Of a stretch of DNA of 64,000 nucleotides, positions 1 to 10,465 are shown piece by piece. Location: NCBI GenBank assembly GCA_964035575.1, contig OZ037898.1:744001-808000 (forward strand), in the 5' to 3' direction. Within the stretch, counting starts at the first letter, position 1. The number at the start of each line of letters is the position of its first letter. Below the pieces are notes generated by a model, which searched no databases, had not been told where the DNA came from, and worked only from the letters and a program-made list of their open reading frames with translations. Both the position numbers and the translations under genes were made by a program. The stretch comes from Rhynchopus sp. YZ270_cl-10. Lineage: Eukaryota; Euglenozoa; Diplonemea; Diplonemida; Diplonemidae.

Positions 1-176
1 CCGAAGACACAACAGATGGAACAAAAATAAAACATGACACAATCCAATAAATATGCAAAAAAAGACAAAAAATAAAAAAGAACACACCTCCCCAAGTCCC
101 CTCTTTTCTCCTCAAAACAGACGATACCCTTTCCCAAGAAACCAAAACCCACCCACGAATCAACACAACACACCCA

Positions 177-179
177 CAG
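177..179 (+). promoter_or_regulatory. Candidate splice acceptor upstream of the AA10 gene
   Basis: C-rich tract ending in CAG, 102 nt before the start codon at 281. It could close a 5'-UTR intron or take a spliced leader. The same arrangement recurs before most genes here. Confidence 0.3.
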
Positions 180-280
180 GTGTTTTCATCTACACACAAA
201 AACAACAACTAAAAGCACCAGTTGCACACGCGCAGAAGAAGAAAAACAGGTTGGTTGCAGGCTTTGCGCACACAAATAAA

Positions 281-1330
281 ATGGTGCCGCCCAGGATGCT
301 GCTCCTGGCATGTGTTGCTGTGTCGGTGTCCGGACACGGGTACGTGGAGTCACCGCCGTCGCGCAATTATGGTTGCAGGTCTGGACTGAACTCCGGGTGC
401 GGGTCTGTTCAGTACGAGCCGCAGAGCGTGGAGGGTCCTGACGGGTGGCCTTCAGGGGGCCCTGCGGACGGGACGGTGGCAGCTGCGGGGCGTTCAAACT
501 TTGGACAGCTGAATGCTCAGACGCCGTCACGCTGGGGGAAGACCGCAATTTCCAGTGGTAGGAATGTGTTCACGTGGCGCTTCACTGCAGTACACCGCAC
601 GCGCGACTACAAGTACTACATCACACGTGCGGGGTGGAACCAGAACGCGCCGCTGGGGACGTCGTCGTTTGACACAACGCCGTTCTGTGTGGTGGACGGG
701 GGGATGCAGATGCCATCAAACCCCACGAGCCACAGCTGCACGGTGCCCACACGCTCGGGGTACCACGTTGTGCTTGCTGTGTGGGACGTGGGTGACACTG
801 GTGCAAGCTTCTACAACGCGATTGACGTGACGATTGGTGGTGCGGGCCCGACTCCCCCTGTCCCTGTGCCACCACCGACGCCAACTAGGCCTGTGCCCAC
901 ACCTCCGACACCACCAACACCAACTGTGCCTGTGCCCACACCTCCGTCGGGTGGATGCTCGGGTGGTGCGGGGGTGGCTCTGTGGGGCAACTGCAGGGCT
1001 GCGCCGCACTGCTGTGCGTCGGGGTCGACGTGCTACGAGCAGAGCGACTGCTTCGCACAGTGCAAGCCGTCGTGCTCCAGGGCAGACGGGTGGACGTGCC
1101 GTGTGCTCGGAGCGGGCGCAGGACCGACACCTCCCACACCTCCCACACCTCCTGCACCTGTGCCTGTGCCACCCACACCGCCCAGGCCCGTGCCTGTCCC
1201 AGCACCCACACCACCGGCAAGTGGCTGCGGTAGAGCGATCCGGAAGTGGAACAGGTGCCTCGGGATGGAGAGCTGCTGTGCTGCAGGGCTGAGCTGCACG
1301 GGGACACGGTGGTGGAAGTCGTGCAAGTAG
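281..1330 (+). CDS. Secreted AA10 lytic polysaccharide monooxygenase with two Cys-rich C-terminal modules
   Basis: 349 residues from the ATG at 281. This start is chosen over the in-frame upstream ATG at 53 because it gives a clean signal peptide (residues 1-18). Cleavage after Ser-Gly would expose His19, which begins HGYVESPPSR. The catalytic domain (19-187) closely follows the chitin/cellulose-active CBP21/GbpA type: copper histidine brace His19 and His105 (in FTAVHRTRDY), axial aromatic Phe177 (in ASFYNAIDV), and the conserved stretches SVQYEPQSVEG and VLAVWDVGDT. Family knowledge: these enzymes oxidatively cleave chitin or cellulose outside the cell. A Pro/Thr linker (188-224) leads to a Cys-rich module (225-274, WGNC...CC...C...QC), a second Pro linker, and a final Cys-rich module (316-349). 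Both resemble CBM1-like binding knots, but that is inference. AA10 is mainly bacterial, so transfer is possible. No intron is seen. Confidence 0.9.
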   Translation: MVPPRMLLLACVAVSVSGHGYVESPPSRNYGCRSGLNSGCGSVQYEPQSVEGPDGWPSGGPADGTVAAAGRSNFGQLNAQTPSRWGKTAISSGRNVFTWRFTAVHRTRDYKYYITRAGWNQNAPLGTSSFDTTPFCVVDGGMQMPSNPTSHSCTVPTRSGYHVVLAVWDVGDTGASFYNAIDVTIGGAGPTPPVPVPPPTPTRPVPTPPTPPTPTVPVPTPPSGGCSGGAGVALWGNCRAAPHCCASGSTCYEQSDCFAQCKPSCSRADGWTCRVLGAGAGPTPPTPPTPPAPVPVPPTPPRPVPVPAPTPPASGCGRAIRKWNRCLGMESCCAAGLSCTGTRWWKSCK

Positions 1331-2164
1331 GAAGACTGCACACCTGCATTAGCAACACACAAATGATTTTTTATTCATTGCCCTTTGGCTCAAGGCGCCT
1401 TTTTGCCTTGTTCTTATTATTTACCGACCGCTTCTTTTGCGGCCTTGATAGACCATGTGTTGTGGCCCACGTACAGCACTTTCGTGAGCGCACGCGTTCG
1501 TGTGTACTTTATTCTACACCTGCCACTGTCCCATTCCACTTCCCTCGTGTTTATTTTCCTTTTTAGTTTTCACAATCTTTTCTATTATAAATGTTAGTTT
1601 CTGAAGTTGGTTCTGTTGGCTCTGCGTCTGCAGACTCCACCTGAAACTTCAACCTCAGTGCGCTCTTGATTTTATTCCCCCTTATTTCCTTTTGCCTCTC
1701 GATTTCCTTGTCTTGACATATAGTCTCATTTCATTTGTTTTCGGTATCCACCTCCGCACGTGCACACACCAATATAATAGACGACCAAACCAAACCAAAA
1801 CCACCGTTTCCCGCATAGTTTCCCAACACTAGATACAGCGGGACACGATGCGCGCAGCAAGGGAACGAGAAGATACATTCCTGAGCTGCGAGTCTGTGTG
1901 TGTGTGGAATGTGTGTGAGAGAATGAATGTGTGGCCGAACCTCCGCTCGCATCACATGCCGAAGATACAAAAAAAAAGTGAAACAAGAAAACATGCACAA
2001 TGCAAGCAAGAAAGCACCCAAACCACAAACACATAACCAAAGCACCCCCTCTCCCTGTTGTCAACACCGTCTCATACCCTCCTCCCCAAGGCTCCGTTGC
2101 ACACAACGTATCCCACACCACACACACACAGAGCATATATATCTACACTACTCAACAAACAACA
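1331..2164. other. Intergenic, no gene seen
   Basis: Downstream flank of the AA10 gene and 5' flank of the next gene. Mostly T-rich then C/A-rich DNA. Overlapping short frames on both strands lack protein-like composition, and I see no repeat family member. Confidence 0.6.
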
Positions 2165-2926
2165 ATGATGTCAAAGGCAGGACTCGCAATGGCCGCAGCC
2201 TTCGTGGCTCTGGCCCAAGGCGCACCCTCTTCAGGAACAGTGGAGCTGCTGGAGGTGCCTTCTATTAACAGTGTGCGGACGAACGACCCTGCCGTGCACG
2301 TGACCCTGCTGTCGTCTGGGGTGGACGCGTGGCCGAACCTTGACGGGTCGACGCTGCGCGACGTGCCGCCGTTCATGCGCCTCATGCCAACGACGCTGGC
2401 GAACTGGGGAATGAAGTCCGGGACAACTGTGAAGTTCTCGTGCCCGAACGAGCCTTCCCTGATTGATGTGTGCGACGCATGGGTGTTCTTCTACAGCTGC
2501 CCGCAGAGCTGTGTGACGAAGTACCAGGGCGGTCTGCAGGGCCAGCTGTCTACACTTCCCGGCTGGGAGAGGACACAGTGCGCACCTTCCTTCTGGACGA
2601 ACGCACCCGGGATGACCTTCGTGCACCCGATGGGAAGCTTCAGAATGCAGCTGGCACCTGGTGAGTCAACCCAGTTCGACCTTCAGGACGACGCAGAGTT
2701 CCTTGCCTTTGGGATTGACTCGCAGGGAGAGGACTGCACAAAGTACATGGACGCGAACTCCTGCCCTGTTGCGGGAGGACGCTGCAGGTGGGAGTCAGAG
2801 GCGGGTGCGGGTGTGTGCCTGAACCAGAACTGCAAGGGCCGCTTCGGACCCCCGCCACCGTGCCGTGAGTGCCCCTGGGAGGGAGTGGCGCGTCCCGCTC
2901 GCCCTGCCTCGGACGGTCCGTTCTAA
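2165..2926 (+). CDS. Secreted cysteine-rich protein of unknown function
   Basis: 253 residues from the ATG at 2165; a second Met follows directly. The frame stays open upstream to 2000, but that part is low complexity, and starting at 2165 yields a normal signal peptide (hydrophobic residues 6-18, likely cleavage near AQG-A). The mature part has about 13 Cys. A central region (about 85-165) carries Cys pairs in VDVCDAW/FFYSCPQSC-like context, and a C-terminal Cys cluster (about 200-245) has spacing C-x7-C-x6-C-x10-C-x4-C, ending in a Pro-rich tail. I do not recognise the family. It lies 834 bp after the AA10 gene on the same strand, so both are secreted, but a functional link is only inference. 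Confidence 0.75.
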   Translation: MMSKAGLAMAAAFVALAQGAPSSGTVELLEVPSINSVRTNDPAVHVTLLSSGVDAWPNLDGSTLRDVPPFMRLMPTTLANWGMKSGTTVKFSCPNEPSLIDVCDAWVFFYSCPQSCVTKYQGGLQGQLSTLPGWERTQCAPSFWTNAPGMTFVHPMGSFRMQLAPGESTQFDLQDDAEFLAFGIDSQGEDCTKYMDANSCPVAGGRCRWESEAGAGVCLNQNCKGRFGPPPPCRECPWEGVARPARPASDGPF

Positions 2927-4757
2927 GTTGCGTGACTTAGGAACAACATGCACAGGAAGGAGCAAGTGAGTGGGTGCTGTATTTCAAATGGCGCTGTGGC
3001 GGAAGAAGCTGCGGAGGCCTACCAAGCACGCCCACTGCACAGTTGAGCGCGTCCCTCTCTGTGCCAAGATCATTAGCCTCTCTCTGTTTTTTTTTAGTAT
3101 CCATATCCCACATCCCATACCCATCAAACGCGTTCGCTTGTTGCATATAACCCATATTACAAAAGGAAAAATACACATATGCGTCAACGTACCCACGCCA
3201 TATTTCACTTTGCCACTGCAGCCACAAGGAGTCACTTTTTGTGCTGCGTGTGTAGATGAAACAGACGTAGGGTTCTTCCCAATAATAACAAAAAAAATGG
3301 TTCTGTATATCCACAGCGAGCGCATGCAGCATGATATGCTCCGTGGAACGTTATCAAAAGCAGTCTCCATATTTACGTTTACCCAACCCCCCTTTTTTGT
3401 GCTCGTCGCCGGTTGTTATTTTGTCCAGGCAAAATGACACCCGACTCCGTTTTTCTATTTGTTTTGTATTTTATTTTTTTGGTGCCATCTACCGAGTCGT
3501 TGGTACCTTGAACATCGCTTTCGTCTTGCACGCCCGCGACAGGCCTGTCTTGTCCGTCGGATGCCTGGAGTTGTCCTAACGGGTTGGATCTGTTATTGTA
3601 TGGGTTCAGCTTCTGGACAATCAGACATTTTGCTGATTATTTTTTTTTTTTTGTGGAATTGTGGAGGGATTTACTTTACTTTTGGATGCGTAAAAAAGAA
3701 CAAAAAGAGAACAAAGGGGCCGTGCCCACCACCACGGTGAAGCAGACACCCAATGAGGAAGATTATTTCTTCCCTTTTGTGTGCTTTGTGTGCAAACACT
3801 GCTTCAGCTGGGCGGGGCCCTTCTTATGATGTGGACGCGAGACAGTCATCTTTCAAGTTGCTTTTTTTGTTTGGCATTCGAAAACAGTATTCTCAACACT
3901 GTTAATCCGTTTTTTCTTTTGTGCCGTACAGGTTTTGAACTGATGGCACACAAGACATTTTTCCTTTTCCTTGTGTGTTTTTTTCATTTTTTTTCATTTA
4001 TAGCAACCACAGATAGGCAAGAAGTGGTATAACCAACCACTTCCTGTGTATCACTTTATACAACCATATTTTTATAGCAAAGACCGGTCTGTCTTTTTCG
4101 CTATTTTCTTTTTTTTTTCCTCTCTCCGAACAAAAGGGTGTTTACTTGTGTTCCTTCATATGAGTTCCACGATGTCCTCCTGTTGACCCCTTTATTGTGC
4201 GCACTGTGTTTTTGTGTGGGTAGGTAAACCCCAGAAATGAGTATTGCATGCACGCACACTACTTTTGCTTTTTGACACACAATAACAGGGTGTACGGGAT
4301 GAGACATGCAGTGACAGAAGACACAAAATATGTAATCACCCACGCAAAAATACAACAAAAAAAGCGTTGATATTACTCATAATTGCACACAACACACCAT
4401 CAACACCTCCACAGCATTCCTCTTTTCAGAAGCACCACAAGCCACCCCACACAGACCAGAGCATTGTTGCTTTCTGTTCCTACGCTGAGTGATACGCTTA
4501 CGTTCAGCGCGATCTGCAACTGAGGTCGTTACGAAAAAAGCCACGTCTCTGGCTTTTGCACACCTCCAAATACCACACCCCAACCGCTACTGCCGGCTGT
4601 CTCCTCTCTCTGTTCTCGTAGGCGTGATACCCCCTAATAAACGTTTTTAAATAGTGGGATGGATCTCCCCGTTCCGCCACCCCTGGACGCCATACTCCCC
4701 ACACCTTTTTGCTTTTCTATTTTGCACCTCCAGGCACATACACAACCCCCCTCCAAA
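2927..4757. other. Intergenic, T-rich, no gene seen
   Basis: 1.8 kb of T-rich DNA with many oligo-T tracts. Frames on both strands are short and low complexity. No member of the hairpin families was found. The 3' end holds the upstream region of the PDZ gene. Confidence 0.55.
4731..4733 (+). promoter_or_regulatory. Candidate splice acceptor 25 nt before the PDZ gene
   Basis: T/C-rich tract followed by CAG, with the start codon 25 nt later. Cis (5'-UTR intron) or trans-splicing cannot be told apart from sequence alone. Confidence 0.35.
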
Positions 4758-7444
4758 ATGGGGAACCAACCCACCCATGCAATGGCACGGCTGGGGAAGC
4801 TTGGGAGTGCGATGCACGATATCACCATCGAGAAGGCGCCGAACGCACGGCTAGGGCTTAATATGCGGAACCTCGTGGTGACGTCGATAGATGATGGGAG
4901 TCCTGCACATCTTCATGGGTGCGGGTCTTATATTGGAATGCGATTGGTCTGTGTGGATGGAGACTTTGTAGGGAGTGCGCAGGAGGTGCGAGATAAGAGC
5001 AAAGGAAAGACGCATTTATCTGTTCGCTTTATCCCTAAAGAGCTGCCGCTTGTATTAGAACGACGCACACCAACGGAACAGCTTGGGCTGGAGTTTACGA
5101 ATGATGGGGTGTTAACAGGGACTATAGAAGGGCATTGTGGGAAGCGGTGTAATGCGGATCAGTATATTGGCTTGAAGGTGGTGACGGTGAACCAGCTTGT
5201 TGTGAAAGATATGGAGGAGATCTACGCAGCGTGCAACAACGAGACCGTGCTGCACCTCGGGTTTTCGATTCCGCTGCCGGAGGGCACCGCGCTGCAGAAG
5301 GAGAACAGCTCTGCGTCGCTGTCGCTCTCAGAGGCGGCGTCCTCGCTCAACGCTAGCACCTCGGAAAGAGTGAGAAGAGATACCCCACCTAACGCTGATG
5401 CCGGTTCACCCAAAGAAGTAGATGCCTCGTATCTCATCAAGAAGCAAGCCCGTGCCCGACATAGTGCAGAAACCACCTCCACCGTCATCTCCGTCGTCAC
5501 CCCAAACAAATGGTCGCACTGCAACGGGACCTACCAATATGACCCCAAGGTGGAGGCGAACGGCTGGCCCGTCTGGAGCCGGGTCCACACCGTGGGTCCA
5601 CCGCGGTTCGTCTATTCGACCCCGCATGGCTACTGGCGGGTCACAAATGCGGCGTCGGACTTTGCAACCGGGGCAGGGTATATCATTACACGCGAGCGGC
5701 ATGGTGGGTCGCTACCTCATGAGATGTATGACCTAAAAACACAACCAAAAAAAATTAACCAATATGGTGTGGCTGAAGGGGAGGGTGATTCGCACTTTTT
5801 CCGCACTTTTTCCTCCCCCTTTCAGCCACACCACAATATTTGCATTTTTTAAACGACATTATGTAGATTGATCCTCCTATCCTCCCTATTATACCTCTCA
5901 TACCGCCCATCCCTACAGGCCTAAATGGCAGATCAAACGCGAAGGTGGCTACGTCGACGACCTAGACATCAGGGTGACTCTCAGTATCACGTCGCCTATC
6001 ATAGAGGCGCTGCCCGGTGCGACTGCAGCTGTGCCTGCCATGACCGCGTTGGGAGGTGCTGCTGTGAAGGAGGGGCCAGGGGTCAGCTCTGGGTGCGCAG
6101 TGCCGGAAGGGTTGCCTGCAGCGGGGCTGGAGGTGGGGAAGATGGTGCGGGTGGTCAGCGGGGAGCATGTAGGAAAAGGGGGGGTCGTGGTGGAGCTTGT
6201 TCTTGGGGATGAGGGGCGGCCGATTGGGGTGGTGATTGAGGATGACTCCGTGGCACGGAATGCACGCAGTGTGCGGGTCACAGCAGATGCTCGGTTTGTC
6301 GTGGATGAACCAGAGAACGAAGCCGTTTTCATGTGGCAAGAGGACCGCCAAGAGCTTGGTCTCCGCTTTGAAAACGACCCAACCAACCTCACCCTTGTCT
6401 CAGTCGTTGCTCTGTCGACGGCAGAGACGTTCAACATCGGACGCTTCTCGCGACGCCTTTTGACGCACGTCAACGGAACCCCAACACGGACCACATCGGA
6501 GGTGAAGGATGCTGTCATGTCCGCCAAGCTTCTCTTCTTTAGATTTGTATGCCTTTCTTTTCCATTGAACAGCGCGGGGGGGTTTTTTTTTTTATTTCAA
6601 TTCCCCAAGATGGGAAATTGTTTCGTGGGTTTTAGTGCCTTCCACGTACCTTGAAATCAAGGCTTTACTAATTCTAGGTTTTTTTCGTTCTTCTTTTTGG
6701 TTTTCCACCCCTTTTCTTAACCCACAGGAGCCCGAAGAGCGCCTCCAGAACAACTTCATCCTTACCAAATTCATTTCAAGCGAGTCCAGCCGGCGTCGTG
6801 GCATCATCGAAGGTGAAGAGGCGCTGGCATTGGGCTTTGTCCAGAAGGTCTTCTACTTGATGCTGGGGTTTATGGAACGCAGCGAACGGGAACTTCGCGA
6901 GGTGCAGGTAGAGCTGGCTGCGGCCATACGACGCGCCGTGCAGCAGGGCAAGGCACTGCAGGGGGTTGAGGCGGCTTCGGCAGCTCTGGTCGCAAAACAG
7001 GATGGGATTGTGGCAGGCATGACGCACGCATCAGAGCTGTGTAGACATGCCTTTGTGGCAGAGGCAGACCATGCACTGCTAGCAACTGAAAGCGATGCTC
7101 GCCTCAGTGGCATCATCCTTCCCTCTAAGCGTGATGCCTTGCAAACCCTGGGCCGTAGGTTGGATGAGCACAAAGCCGCCTCGTCATCTGCGGCAGAGCT
7201 CTCCGCTGCCCTAAAAGCATCGCAAACAAGCATAGATGAGTTAGAGGTCATCACCTACACCACAAAGCGGAGTCTCGCCTGCAACCCCGATGATGCCTCC
7301 CTCAGGTCCACCCTCGCCGCAACTGAACGCACCATCCTCCAAAAGCGGGAACACTCCTCAAACCTGGTCGAACAACTCCGTGGAATTTCCGAGACACTCC
7401 CTCAGGTTCTCTCATGTATTTTGCTCCACGATCAGGCAAAGTGA
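4758..7444 (+). CDS. Three-PDZ-repeat protein with C-terminal coiled coil
   Basis: Three exons inferred: 4758-5725, 5919-6546, 6728-7444 (introns GTATGA...TACAG and GTATGC...CACAG); the joined frame is 770 residues with no stop. The start MGNQPTH places Gly at position 2, compatible with N-myristoylation. PDZ-like repeats lie at about 20-92, 96-172 (LGLEFTND...IGLKVVTVNQ) and 459-535 (LGLRFEND...LLTHVNGTPT). A domain starting NGTY with GWPVW and YWRV (about 255-345) crosses the first splice junction and resembles a common protist substrate-texture domain. A KOW-like stretch (GEHVGKGGVVVE) is near 395. Residues 535-770 form Ala/Glu/Arg-rich coiled coil. Family knowledge: PDZ domains bind C-termini of partner proteins, so a membrane-side scaffold is plausible. 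The partner is unknown. Confidence 0.75.
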
Positions 7445-7659
7445 AAGAGGAGAGGTCTGAGCTAAAAAATTCACAAAACCATCTCCTAAAGGAAAGCAAA
7501 AAGTGTGATATGCGCATTTTCATCGTTTACAAAAAGTTTTGTTTTTTGAGAATTTCAATTAAAAAATTGTAAGAAAAGGTGGGGGGGAGCGGTTAGGGAT
7601 TGGGAGGGAGGGGGGAAATGATGTATTTTTTTGTATTTGTTTATTACCCGCGGAGTATC
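7445..7659. other. 3' flank with G-rich tract
   Basis: About 130 nt after the stop the coding strand carries several runs of three to seven G (7579-7616), quadruplex-prone. No gene seen. Confidence 0.5.
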
Positions 7660-7703
7660 AGTGCCTGCGTCTTAGGGGCGTTTTGCACTATCAACTTCAC
7701 TTT
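7660..7703 (+). repeat. Dispersed hairpin cassette, family B (copy B1)
   Basis: Outer arms AGTGC/GCACT, 3-4 nt internal loop (CTG opposite TTTT), inner pair CG/CG, loop TCTTAGGGG, then spacer ATCAACTTCA and a long T run. Same plan as copies near 9612, 15174, 44856 and 60426. Confidence 0.75.
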
Positions 7704-8525
7704 GTTTTTTTTTTTTAACGACTTCCAGATTAAAAATAATGGATAACCGACCGTTTAATACCTGTTTTCTTTTCTGTTCAACGCAGTATCGAGAGAGAGA
7801 AATTGCTCCACAAGTTTTGAGTGAATCTTTCCTTTTTTTCTCTTATTTTTTTTTTGGTTCTATAATTAGGGAGGGGGATGGGGAGAAGAACGGCGAGAAA
7901 GAGAGAGAGAGACAACGGGAGGGAACCCCGTCAGCGCAATGGCTGAGGGAGCCTCGCCAATACACACACAAAAAGGCTTCGGCCAACTTTGAGTACATAA
8001 CTTTGTTTTCCTTTTTTTGGAGCGAAGTGACTGTCGACACAAAAAAAAAATTCAATAAAACCCTCCCCACCCTCTTTTGATAACGTATAATACCTTCCCA
8101 ACTCGACAGTAGTAGTCAACGGTCGAGACAAACAAAAAAAAAAAACTAACAACGTACCCCCGATTCATTGTTTTCTTTCTTTGTTCCGTCAGTATTCCTT
8201 CCTGTCCGTAGCTCAATAAAACTAACCTGGCCCGTTGACACCATAACCCTGGTTTGTCTGTAGGTTGTGACCGTCATCCCCCATCTTCGCTTCATTATCT
8301 TCGAACGGACAAGCTCGCTTTTGTATGAAAGCATACACTATACATGCTCGAACACTACATCGTTCTAAAAATTACGAAGGGGATGGCATTATCAACCATT
8401 TTTTTTTTTTTTTTACCAGAAATATTTTACCTAGCAACAACGTGCCGCACATCACATAGTATTGACGACGTCACCATTTTCCCCACCCACCCACCCCCCT
8501 CACAGGCAACACCACCCCCTACACA
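7704..8525. other. Intergenic, low complexity, no gene seen
   Basis: T-rich and GA-rich stretches (GAGA run near 7895-7915). A CAG after a C-rich tract at 8503-8505 precedes the next start codon by 21 nt and may be a splice acceptor. Confidence 0.5.
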
Positions 8526-9311
8526 ATGGATCGAATGTTAAAAGGCACGACCGCAGCCCCTGTTGGCGCAGTGGGCGCTGCTCTGTGGGTGCTTGGGTCG
8601 GGCCTGTCTACTCTCGGCAATGTAACTGGGATGGGCAGTCTGAAGGACACAGGAGACTCGATGTACGAGGCTGGTGGCAGCGCGATGGAGGTGAGCAGGG
8701 ACATGGCTGAAGAGGCGATTTTGAACAACCACGTACGAGATCGTAACAAAGCGCTGGCTGTGTTTGGCGAGCACAGCCGTGGTACAGGGTTTCTTAGCGA
8801 AACTGCGTTGAAGGAAATGGTGGCGGAAATGCCGGAACTGTACATCGGTTTAGAAGGAATCCTTGGGTCGCTTGATACAGTGCATAGTGAGACTGCTGCG
8901 CTTATTCGTTCCGACTATGCAGACCCGAAGGGAAATGGTCATCTGGAATGGGATGGGTTTTATAGGTTCTGGCGCGAAGTCATTGTCGGCCACGAAGCGC
9001 GCATGCATTTCTACCACAAAGTCATTTTCAAACACTACGACACTGACAAGAAGGACGCCCTCACAGAGCCGCAGGTGTCTCGCCTCCTTGGCGACCTATA
9101 CTACAATGAACACAGCGCGTTTTCTGGTGACTACCGTCTCCCCCCAAAGGAGCTTCTGATGTCCTCCATACGAGAGGACCTGACCTTTCCCGAGGAAGGG
9201 GAGGAAGGGGGTGAGGAGGAAAAGGGGTCGCGGGTGGGGCTAGCGGCGTTGGCGCCCATTCTGCGTGGGGAGTTTTCGTGTACAGCATTGCCGGAAGGGG
9301 GGGATGGGTGA
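8526..9311 (+). CDS. Degenerate EF-hand-like protein
   Basis: 261 residues. N-terminus (1-60) is Gly/Ala-rich and weakly hydrophobic (APVGAVGAALWVLGSGL), perhaps a membrane-associating helix. The middle holds two EF-hand-like loops: one near residue 138 (DPKGNGHLEWDG) and one near 172 (DTDKKDALTEPQ). Both lack the full set of Ca2+ ligands, notably the final Glu, so calcium binding is doubtful. The C-terminus has an acidic Glu/Gly tract (about 222-236). I do not recognise a specific family. A GGGTG-rich stretch spans the stop codon and the following 25 nt on the coding strand. Confidence 0.7.
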   Translation: MDRMLKGTTAAPVGAVGAALWVLGSGLSTLGNVTGMGSLKDTGDSMYEAGGSAMEVSRDMAEEAILNNHVRDRNKALAVFGEHSRGTGFLSETALKEMVAEMPELYIGLEGILGSLDTVHSETAALIRSDYADPKGNGHLEWDGFYRFWREVIVGHEARMHFYHKVIFKHYDTDKKDALTEPQVSRLLGDLYYNEHSAFSGDYRLPPKELLMSSIREDLTFPEEGEEGGEEEKGSRVGLAALAPILRGEFSCTALPEGGDG

Positions 9312-9524
9312 GGTGGGTGAGATAGTGGTGGTAATCCCCCTAGTAGAAGTACAGAGGGGAATTTTTGGGTTCCGATCACACCGTATTTGCTTGTATTGAG
9401 AGCAGTTTTTTTTTTTTTTTTTGTGGGGAAAATATGTGTACACAAATGTGTTGCATAGTCTTCCAGCTTTTGTCAACAAAAAAAAAAAATCCCAAAAAAA
9501 AAAAAAAATCCCCTTTTGTTGGGG

Positions 9525-9600
9525 GTCCACCCCCGGTACAGCCAGGTCATGTACCCAAGGTACACTGTGCACGAGAGGGATTTGTATTTCAAGCCAACCT
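9525..9600 (+). repeat. Dispersed hairpin cassette, family C (copy C1) with upstream box
   Basis: Arms GTACA/TGTAT enclose CTG, inner GTG, then loop GCACGAGAGG, followed by TTCAAGCCAACC and T12. A preceding box, GGTCCACCCCCGGTACA, recurs before copy C3 at 58855. Confidence 0.7.
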
Positions 9601-9611
9601 TTTTTTTTTTT

Positions 9612-9652
9612 GGTGCCTGCATCCCAGAGGCGTTTGCACTATCAATTTTACC
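9612..9652 (+). repeat. Dispersed hairpin cassette, family B (copy B2)
   Basis: Outer arms GGTGC/GCACT (one G-T pair), internal loop CTG/TTT, loop TCCCAGAGG, then ATCAATTTTACC and a T-rich tract. It lies 12 nt after copy C1. Confidence 0.7.
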
Positions 9653-10172
9653 TTTTCTTTTATGGAGAGAAAAAGGAGAAGAGAGAGAAAGAGAGGGAGA
9701 GACTGCTTCGTTCACTTGATTCGATATTATATGTGTGTGTGTTTTTCTTCTTCTCAATGTTTGTTCTCTACAACGAACCCTACACAACAGTCTCAGCCAC
9801 CATGTATGCGGTGGCATTCCTAGCCCTTTTATTTTTTTTTGAAAAGGTGATATTTTTGTGTACAAAAATCCTACCCTCTTTTGGTAATTTCACGACGTCC
9901 AGCAAAACGTTGGGATAAAGCCACCCCACCAATGATTTTTTTCGGACCCTCAAAACCCAATGTTTTTTATCCACTAACGTTTTTGGACGTCTGTTTTTAC
10001 TTTTTTTTCTGTTGTTGGCTGTAGGGTGCTTATACTCTGTGAGGATATGAGCACAACAGACTTCGCGCCTCGAGTGGATACAGTATCCCAACAGTCTGCC
10101 TTTTGTCAGTGCAATGCGTGCTTTCATCGGAGGCTGCATCGGTCGGTCAGGAGGTGTGTTTCTATTCGCAAA

Positions 10173-10215
10173 GGTACACTGTCACGAGACGGCTTTGTAT
10201 TCCACTTCAGTTTTT
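10173..10215 (+). repeat. Dispersed hairpin cassette, family C (copy C2)
   Basis: GGTACACTG, loop with ACGAGA, then GGCTTTGTATTCC and TTTTTT. Very close to the copies at 9559 and 59436. Confidence 0.7.
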
Positions 10216-10465
10216 TCCCTCTTTTGTGTCCTGCATGCCGTTGAGGTGTCAACACTAGCTATATTTTCTCTCCCCCCCTCCCACATTTTTCTTTTCTGTT
10301 CTATTTTCTAACCCTCAGTTATTGAAACCTACCCTTTTTTTACCCCCCTCCCCACCCCTTCTTCCCTGACCCTCCCCTTCCCTCTCCCTTCCTCCACTTC
10401 ATCCACCTCCAGGGGACCGTTCTCCATCTCATATAAGGTTATCTTATAAACTCCTTTTTTTCTCA

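Larger units (their letters stand above)
9312..10465. other. Repeat-bearing spacer between two genes
   Basis: Contains hairpin cassettes C1, B2 and C2 (listed separately). A segment at 10008-10150 is partly similar to 21655-21745. Frames here are homopolymer-driven. No gene seen. Confidence 0.55.

Noticed and set aside
53-280. N-terminal extension of the AA10 gene to an upstream ATG
   Set aside because: Low-complexity Lys/Asn/Pro sequence that would bury the signal peptide and block the essential N-terminal His.
2133-2142. TATA-like CATATATAT before the gene at 2165
   Set aside because: Only about 23 nt from the start codon, leaving no room for a normal transcription start and leader.
2000-2164. 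N-terminal extension of the Cys-rich secreted protein
   Set aside because: Low complexity, and it would hide a good signal peptide.
9365-9918. Two long overlapping plus-strand frames after the EF-hand gene
   Set aside because: Phe/Lys runs from homopolymers, and they cross hairpin cassettes C1 and B2.
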